Source of the DNA: UBA9647 sp049522195
GTDB lineage: Bacteria; Bacteroidota; Ignavibacteria; UBA10030
DNA length: 9,992 bases
NCBI GenBank assembly: GCA_049522195.1
Contig: JBEKOB010000119.1
Coordinates: 1 to 9,992 of the forward strand
Reading direction: 5' to 3'
Shown here one piece after another: positions 5,093-9,992 of the stretch. The notes beneath the pieces are model-generated. The model saw only the letters and a program-made list of their open reading frames with translations. It was not told where the DNA came from and ran no database searches. How positions within the stretch are numbered: the first letter of the stretch is position 1; each line of letters starts with the position of its first letter. A program made the position numbers and the translations under genes.

Positions 5093-8026
5093 ATGGTAGG
5101 CCAGACCATATCTCATTACCAGATCCTCGAGAAGCTCGGTGGAGGGGGGATGGGTGTTGTCTACAAAGCCCACGACCTCAAGCTCGATCGCGCCGTCGCG
5201 TTAAAGTTTCTCCCTCCCCAGATGACTCTCGATCCAAAGGCGAAAGAGCGTTTTGCTCTGGAGGCGAAGGCTGCATCTTCCATCGACCATCCGAACATTT
5301 GCACCGTCTATGATGTGGAAGAAGCGTCTGACGGACGAATGTTCATCGTGATGCCACACTATGAAGGGGAAACGCTCAAGAAGAAGATCGAACGAGGTCC
5401 CCTCCAGCTGGCAGAAGCAATTGATATCGCGATCCAGATCGCACGCGGCCTTTCTGAAGCTCACAGACACGGTATCGTCCATCGGGATATCAAGCCAGCC
5501 AATATTCTGGTTACAAATAGCAGGGTAGTAAAAATCCTCGATTTCGGTCTGGCAAAACTCGAAGGTTCGCTTGACATTACCAAAAGCGGAAGTCGGCTTG
5601 GCACAACCGCGTACATGGCACCGGAGCAGGTGCGAGCGGAACAAGTCGACCATCGCGCCGACATCTGGTCGCTCGGAGTTGTGCTGTACGAGATGTTGAC
5701 GGGGAAGACACCTTTCACCGGTGACAACGAAGCAGCGATTATGTATTCGATCGTAAGCGACAAGCCGCCCTCAATGCAAGCTATGGTTCCGAAACTCTCC
5801 CGGGGGATTGAGTTGGTCGTTAATCATGCCATCTCAAAAGCGAAAGGTGATCGCTACCAGACGATGGACGAGTTTGCCAGCGATCTCGAAGCCATAAGAA
5901 GCGCTTCATCTGTCTCAGGTCCGACCGTTGCTGAAGCAGCTGCGAAGAGGCGGGCAACGAGTCGATTCCTGAAAACCGTGCTTGCAGTTGGCTCGTTGGC
6001 ATTGATTCTGGCTGTCGGATACTATGTTCTTCAACCCATCCTAAGTGACGAGGCGCTTGTACCTCACCCCGAGAGCGTATTGACCGTCTCGTTCGAGAAT
6101 CAGAGCGGCGACACAACTCTCGACTATTTGCAGAGGGCCATCCCGGCCCTATTGGTAACGCGGCTCGAGGAGTCACCATATCTTCAGGTCGTGACACAGG
6201 AACGTATGAGCGACATCATACGAAACATGGGGAAAGGGGCGCCAAGATTTGTGGACGAGGAGCTCGGAGCGGCAATCTGTCTGAAAGAGGGGATTAGAAA
6301 GCTCATTACCGGGAGCTTCAACCGCGAAGGCGACTTGTTCACCTCAAGAATGAAAGTTCTTGACCCATCCTCAAAGCAGGTGCTAAGAATCTCAGAGGCA
6401 AAAGGAAAGGGAATTGAAAGCCTTCTTGCGAGTCAGATTGATGAATTGAGCAAAGCGGCGCAGAGCGGGATAGGCTTGTCGCAGAGCAGGATTCAGGAAA
6501 GCGATCGTCCGGTTGCTCAATTGACCACAGAATCTCCTCAAGCACTTGATTGGTACCTGAAAGGAAAAGAGGCTCAAAGCGATTACCGTTGGCCTCTTGC
6601 AGCACAATGCTATCGGGCCGCTGTGGCTCTTGATTCGTCATTTGCCGCTGCGTATTGGAACATCTTCGCATGCGAGGACAACGCTGACAATCCCAGTGTC
6701 GCCTACGAAGCTCTGAGGAAAGCGAACGAATGGCAGTGGCGTGCGTCGGACAAAGTACGACTTCTCATCGAAGCTGACTACGCCGGCTTCAGCGAGAGAA
6801 ATCGAGAGAAAAGGCTCTCCATACTTCGCCACATCATCAAGCGATTCCCGCTCGAAAAAGAGGCGTATGAATCGCTGTTCTATGTATATTCGGCAAACAG
6901 AGATCCCGTACAAGCCAAGTCTATGCTGGAGAAAATCGTTGAGCTTGATCCGACAAATGAGATGGCATTAAATGAGCTTGCAGGGAAGACTAACGATACA
7001 ACAGTGGCGTTCTCATACCTTCGCAGAATCGTAGAAGCTCACCCCAAGAATACCAATGGCCTGGACACGTGGGCGATGATGTATTTGGAAAAAGGGTTGT
7101 ACGACAACGCCATTGCGAAGCTCAATGAGCTTGAGAGTCGTGACACATCAGACCGCGGTGACTGGAGTATCGCCTATGTTACGGCGTGCAAGGAAGATAT
7201 TGATGGAGCGGTGGCCGTACTCCAATCGGGCAATAGACTTACACGCGGACTTCTCGAATACCTCCGCGGGCGGGAAAAGGATGCCATCTACAATTTGCGA
7301 TTGACGAGGATGGCAAACGAATCCAAAAGGGAAGAAGATGTAGCCCAGCTCGTAACCGGATGGATCCATCTCGAGAAAAATCGGTACCAGGAGGCGCGAC
7401 GGTGTTTTGAGCTCTATGCCGACTCCACTGACAAGCACAACAGCGTCGGCCTGACAAAGTATGCCCGCGACAGAAACCCCTTCTACCATTTTTCACTTGG
7501 CTATCTTGAGCTGGTGAGCGGCAACCTCGCCCTTGCTCAGAAGCATCTTGCCGCATTGAAGATGGACTCGATTGATCGGCACAGACAGGCAGCTGTCCGG
7601 GCTGGGCAGAAGTACCTCAAAAGCGAGATACTGCTTGCCGAAGGTAATGTTGGGGAAGCGTTGGCAAGTACGAAGGATCTGGAGCCGGGGGCAGCAGCAA
7701 ACGTCAGTTTTGAATGGGACATGATCTCGTACAATATTCCCCTCTCGTTCAGAGATCTCCGCGCCCGCATCTGGGCCAAAGCAGGCGGTCTCGACTCGGC
7801 GATTGCGACGTATGAACAATTCATGTCGCCATCATCAGGAGGGGGCAGGGTCCATCTCATTTCTCCGGTGTTCCATCTGCGGCTTGGTGCCTTGTATGAA
7901 AGAATTGGTCAGTTTGATAAAGCGAGAAATCAGTATCAGATCCTCCTGCGAATCTGGCAGCATGCCGAGGCTGGTCTTCCTGAGTTAGCAGAAACCCAAT
8001 CCCGCTTGACGAAATTGAACAAATAG
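5093..8026 (+). CDS. Membrane Ser/Thr protein kinase with C-terminal TPR region
   Basis: This 977-residue Hanks-type kinase starts with ISHYQILEKLGGGGMGVVYKA, the glycine loop (residues 15-26). All catalytic residues are present: Lys38 (VALKFL), Glu57, His130-Arg131-Asp132 with Lys134 and Asn137 (HRDIKPAN), Asp150-Phe-Gly, Ala176-Pro-Glu, Asp190 (DIWSLG) and the closing Arg254. It should be active. A single membrane segment follows at about 296-314. Residues about 329-470 (VLTVSFENQSGD onward) form an alpha/beta region like the TolB-N/FlgO/CsgG-type domains often found in such kinases. From about 482 to the end there are many degenerate TPR-like helix pairs, for example LDPTNEMALNELA, AMMYLEKGLYDNAIAKL and LGALYERIGQFDKARNQY. 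The likely topology is a cytoplasmic kinase with the remainder outside the cytoplasm, suited to sensing or binding envelope proteins. No Shine-Dalgarno precedes the ATG, but the N-terminal sequence is typical. The sigma-54 activator gene follows at once, so it is a candidate substrate or partner. That link is inference. Confidence 0.92.
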   Translation: MVGQTISHYQILEKLGGGGMGVVYKAHDLKLDRAVALKFLPPQMTLDPKAKERFALEAKAASSIDHPNICTVYDVEEASDGRMFIVMPHYEGETLKKKIERGPLQLAEAIDIAIQIARGLSEAHRHGIVHRDIKPANILVTNSRVVKILDFGLAKLEGSLDITKSGSRLGTTAYMAPEQVRAEQVDHRADIWSLGVVLYEMLTGKTPFTGDNEAAIMYSIVSDKPPSMQAMVPKLSRGIELVVNHAISKAKGDRYQTMDEFASDLEAIRSASSVSGPTVAEAAAKRRATSRFLKTVLAVGSLALILAVGYYVLQPILSDEALVPHPESVLTVSFENQSGDTTLDYLQRAIPALLVTRLEESPYLQVVTQERMSDIIRNMGKGAPRFVDEELGAAICLKEGIRKLITGSFNREGDLFTSRMKVLDPSSKQVLRISEAKGKGIESLLASQIDELSKAAQSGIGLSQSRIQESDRPVAQLTTESPQALDWYLKGKEAQSDYRWPLAAQCYRAAVALDSSFAAAYWNIFACEDNADNPSVAYEALRKANEWQWRASDKVRLLIEADYAGFSERNREKRLSILRHIIKRFPLEKEAYESLFYVYSANRDPVQAKSMLEKIVELDPTNEMALNELAGKTNDTTVAFSYLRRIVEAHPKNTNGLDTWAMMYLEKGLYDNAIAKLNELESRDTSDRGDWSIAYVTACKEDIDGAVAVLQSGNRLTRGLLEYLRGREKDAIYNLRLTRMANESKREEDVAQLVTGWIHLEKNRYQEARRCFELYADSTDKHNSVGLTKYARDRNPFYHFSLGYLELVSGNLALAQKHLAALKMDSIDRHRQAAVRAGQKYLKSEILLAEGNVGEALASTKDLEPGAAANVSFEWDMISYNIPLSFRDLRARIWAKAGGLDSAIATYEQFMSPSSGGGRVHLISPVFHLRLGALYERIGQFDKARNQYQILLRIWQHAEAGLPELAETQSRLTKLNK

Positions 8027-8081
8027 AATCATGTTTTTTCAGCAGAGGATCAGCAATTCCCTAAGATTCTTTGGAGTGATT

Positions 8082-9614
8082 ATGGCAATGAACGGCGACC
8101 CAAGTGTTCTCATTGAACGCGTTCGGGAACTGGAACAGTTGAACCAGCTCGCGCAGGTCCTGAGCTCAACGCTTAGCGTTGAAGAGTCACTTGATGCCAT
8201 TGTGCGATCATGCCTGACCCTCTGCGGCGCTGAACGAGCGGCGGTTGTGCTGTTTGACGACGACAAAAACACGCCTCAGACCCTGGTTCGTTGCGCAGAC
8301 GCGACCGTGGACGGCATCGACCATGCGATCAACGCTTTGGTTGCGGGGTGGATTCAACGTCACAAAAAGACCTTTGCCACGAGTGATGTCGTGGCCGAGC
8401 TGAAATTTGATGATCCCTCAGACCGAATTCGTAAGCTTGGTCCGGCTTTGGCCGTTCCCCTCATGGACCAGGGAACGGTCTTCGGAATGATCAATCTCGT
8501 CAATTCGAGGGATGGAAACGTATTCGCCTCGAACCAACTGAGAGTGGCCGAAATCATTAGTGCCATGGCGGCACAGTATATTCATCGTGCAAAGATCCAC
8601 GAGTCCCAGAGTGCACACATCGAGCAATTGAAGTCAACCCTCGCCCGCCAACGGGGCGTCCAAACTATTCTCGGTAAGAGCAGGGAAATCAAAGCGGTCA
8701 TCGACACAATAGCCCTTGTTGCCCCCTCCACGGCAAACGTTCTTTTGATCGGAGAAACCGGTACCGGCAAAGAGCTGGTCGCGAAGGCGATTCATTACGA
8801 GGGTCCGCGCGCTGAAAAACCATTTGTCGCCATCAATTGTGCGGCTATACCGCATGATTTGTTCGAATCAGAGCTCTTTGGCCACGAGCGTGGCGCGTTC
8901 ACGGGAGCGACGGCAGCATTTGCGGGGCGATTCGAGCTCGCAAACGGCGGGACACTGTTCCTGGATGAAGTATCCGAGATGCCGCCAGCGCTTCAGCCGA
9001 AATTGCTCCGGGTACTCGAAGAAAAGAAATTCCATCGCATTGGGTCGTCCGATCAGATCACTGTGGATGTTCGTGTTATCGCTGCCAGCAGCAAAGACCT
9101 CGCGAAGGCAAGTCAGGCCGGCGGATTCCGCGAAGCGCTGTTCCACAGACTCAATGTCGTTCCGATCACGCTGCCCCCGCTACGCGACCGGATTGAGGAC
9201 GTTCCAGTTCTGGCAGAATCGTTTCTCGCTGAATTCAGCCAGGGCTCGAAGTATTTCTCCCCCGACGCACTCGACCTGCTGAAAACATTCGAGTGGAAAG
9301 GAAACGTCAGGGAGTTGCGCAATCTCGTCGAACGTATCTCGATTCTCGCTAAGGATCGTGAGATTGGCCCCTCGAGCGTCCGATCGTTCACTTTTGGTGC
9401 AAACGCTGCGATGACAACTCGTCTTACATCAGCCTTTCGCGAGTTACTGCACGATTCGGACCGTCAGGCGAATATTCCAGATCGCGTTGAAAAAGAGCTC
9501 ATCGAACTTGCTCTTTTGGAGTGCTCCAACAACGTCAGCCAGGCCTCGCGACTGCTGGGTGTGGATCGCATGGCGCTCCAGCGTCGCATAGAAAAATTCG
9601 GCCTCGACACGTAG
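8082..9614 (+). CDS. Sigma-54 enhancer-binding protein: GAF sensor, AAA+ ATPase, Fis-type HTH
   Basis: A 510-residue NtrC-class activator that would use ATP to open promoters held by sigma-54 RNA polymerase. A helical N-terminus (about 8-31) leads into a GAF domain (about 32-170) in place of a receiver domain, so control should be by a bound ligand or a partner rather than by a histidine kinase. The AAA+ domain contains ILGKS, Walker A GETGTGKE (224-231), the sigma-54-contacting loop GAFTGA (271-276), Walker B LFLDE (Asp295, Glu296), then LFHRLNVVPITLPPLRDR and GNVREL. The C-terminal Fis-like helix-turn-helix is NVSQASRLLGVDRMALQRR. All key residues are intact. I prefer the ATG at 8082, because GGAG lies 5 bases upstream. 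An in-frame ATG at 8031 would add 17 unremarkable residues and has no ribosome site, though it lies 4 bases past the kinase stop. It is almost certainly co-transcribed with the kinase. An inverted repeat and a consensus sigma-54 promoter lie immediately downstream. Confidence 0.93.
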   Translation: MAMNGDPSVLIERVRELEQLNQLAQVLSSTLSVEESLDAIVRSCLTLCGAERAAVVLFDDDKNTPQTLVRCADATVDGIDHAINALVAGWIQRHKKTFATSDVVAELKFDDPSDRIRKLGPALAVPLMDQGTVFGMINLVNSRDGNVFASNQLRVAEIISAMAAQYIHRAKIHESQSAHIEQLKSTLARQRGVQTILGKSREIKAVIDTIALVAPSTANVLLIGETGTGKELVAKAIHYEGPRAEKPFVAINCAAIPHDLFESELFGHERGAFTGATAAFAGRFELANGGTLFLDEVSEMPPALQPKLLRVLEEKKFHRIGSSDQITVDVRVIAASSKDLAKASQAGGFREALFHRLNVVPITLPPLRDRIEDVPVLAESFLAEFSQGSKYFSPDALDLLKTFEWKGNVRELRNLVERISILAKDREIGPSSVRSFTFGANAAMTTRLTSAFRELLHDSDRQANIPDRVEKELIELALLECSNNVSQASRLLGVDRMALQRRIEKFGLDT

Positions 9615-9671
9615 ACGTCGACTTCTTTCAACGACTTTCTCCACTCCCTCTTCCCCCGTCAATCTGTCATC

Positions 9672-9712
9672 TTGAGCGATTCTGAGCACCCACTTTGCTC
9701 GGAACCGTTCAA
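9672..9712. promoter_or_regulatory. 17+17-base inverted repeat, candidate upstream activator site
   Basis: TTGAGCGATTCTGAGCA (9672-9688) and TGCTCGGAACCGTTCAA (9696-9712) are inverted copies separated by CCCACTT. The left arm matches the reverse complement of the right at 14 of 17 positions. As RNA, two of the three differences would still pair as G-U. The centre (9692) lies about 95 bases before the expected start site of the sigma-54 promoter at 9761-9776, the usual range for an enhancer-binding-protein site. The adjacent Fis-type regulator would bind as a dimer or higher oligomer to such a dyad. Alternatives are a transcript-end hairpin for the regulator gene, though no T-run follows, or a degenerate dispersed repeat. 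Confidence 0.6.
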
Positions 9713-9760
9713 TACAATCATCCCAGCCTCTAAAACCACTCGAATTCCCCTGATGCAGAG

Positions 9761-9776
9761 TGGCACCAAGCTTGCA
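9761..9776 (+). promoter_or_regulatory. Sigma-54 (-24/-12) promoter
   Basis: TGGCAC-CAAGC-TTGCA matches the sigma-54 consensus TGGCAC-N5-TTGCW at every fixed position. The invariant GG (9762-9763) and GC (9774-9775) are exactly ten bases apart. Transcription should start about 12 bases past the GC, near 9787, leaving a leader of about 120 bases before the lipoprotein start at 9908. It lies about 150 bases downstream of the sigma-54 activator gene and on the same strand. An eleven-position match at this spacing is not expected by chance in a window of this size. Confidence 0.85.
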
Positions 9777-9907
9777 GCATGGTCCGAGCGATTTGGAGCA
9801 CTATTCGGGATCATTTTCCGATTTCTTACGTGACACATCAGCCACTCGCACCGACTTCAGGAAGGTCCCATACCTCACATTCGTACAACAACCATTGGGG
9901 GCAACGT

Positions 9908-9992
9908 ATGATCTCAAATCGAGTGAAGCAGCTATCGATGATCGCACTGGCTTGTACAATGTCGTCGATCATCGTCTCCTGCAAAGATAAAT
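9908..9992 (+). CDS. N-terminus of a predicted lipoprotein, cut by the window edge
   Basis: From the ATG at 9908 the frame stays open to the last base, giving 28 residues. They form a complete lipoprotein signal: a basic start (MISNRVKQ), a hydrophobic core, and a lipobox I-V-S-C with Cys25 as the lipidation site, followed by Lys-Asp-Lys. A GGGGGC stretch about 7 bases upstream could serve as the ribosome site. The gene follows the consensus sigma-54 promoter at 9761-9776, so it is the likely first gene of that transcript. The mature domain lies outside the window and its function cannot be judged. Lys-Asp after the Cys puts no Asp at +2, so outer-membrane placement is possible. An overlapping 76-codon frame from a GTG at 9760 is less likely, since it begins inside the promoter and has no signal or motif. 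Confidence 0.7.
   Translation, partial: MISNRVKQLSMIALACTMSSIIVSCKDK

Larger units (their letters stand above)
9615..9907 (+). other. Regulatory intergenic region between activator and lipoprotein genes
   Basis: This 293-base stretch contains no credible complete gene. In order it holds a pyrimidine-rich segment (about 9620-9660), the long inverted repeat (9672-9712), the sigma-54 promoter (9761-9776) and an untranslated leader of roughly 120 bases. No intrinsic terminator with a T-run is visible, so read-through from the kinase-activator transcript into the lipoprotein gene remains possible. Confidence 0.6.

Noticed and set aside
9760..9990. A 76-codon + strand frame starting with GTG.
   Set aside because: It begins inside the sigma-54 promoter, has no ribosome site or recognisable motif, and overlaps the lipoprotein start, which has a full lipobox signal in another frame.
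1..9992. CRISPR array, tRNA or rRNA gene, insertion sequence or integrase in this window.
   Set aside because: No regularly spaced repeats, cloverleaf-like sequence, transposase motifs or terminal inverted repeats were found by reading both strands; a tool-based scan was not possible.

Overview
The window looks like chromosomal DNA of a Gram-negative bacterium, probably from the Bacteroidota/Ignavibacteriota/FCB side of the tree. The pointers are two lipoprotein signal peptides, menaquinone synthesis (MenA), a DUF3332 lipoprotein, and a large membrane Ser/Thr kinase with a C-terminal TPR region beside a sigma-54 activator. The taxonomic call is inference from gene content only. All convincing genes lie on the + strand. 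Most of the window has mid-range GC. The first gene is clearly AT-richer: two sampled 60-base lines gave 22 and 26 G+C, against 35 for a sampled line of the sigma-54 activator.

Layout. 39-848 is a LigB/YgiD-type extradiol dioxygenase, followed after 21 bases by menA (870-1775). 1925-2320 is a small avidin-like beta-barrel protein without a signal peptide. A 406-base gap with short hairpins precedes a DUF3332 lipoprotein (2727-3266), which ends at a clear intrinsic terminator (3313-3342). 3540-4838 is an MFS transporter. After 254 bases come a 977-residue membrane Ser/Thr kinase with a C-terminal TPR region (5093-8026) and, 55 bases later, a GAF-AAA+-Fis sigma-54 enhancer-binding protein (8082-9614).

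The most interesting part is the right end. Beyond the activator lies a 17+17-base near-perfect inverted repeat (9672-9712). About 50 bases further is a full-consensus sigma-54 -24/-12 promoter (9761-9776). Next comes the start of a lipoprotein gene (9908 onward) that runs off the window. Read together, these suggest a local circuit: a membrane kinase with a probably extracytoplasmic TPR region, a co-transcribed sigma-54 activator with an intact GAFTGA loop, an upstream activator site, and a sigma-54-dependent envelope target operon. The promoter, inverted repeat and domain motifs are read directly from the sequence. The wiring between them is inference.
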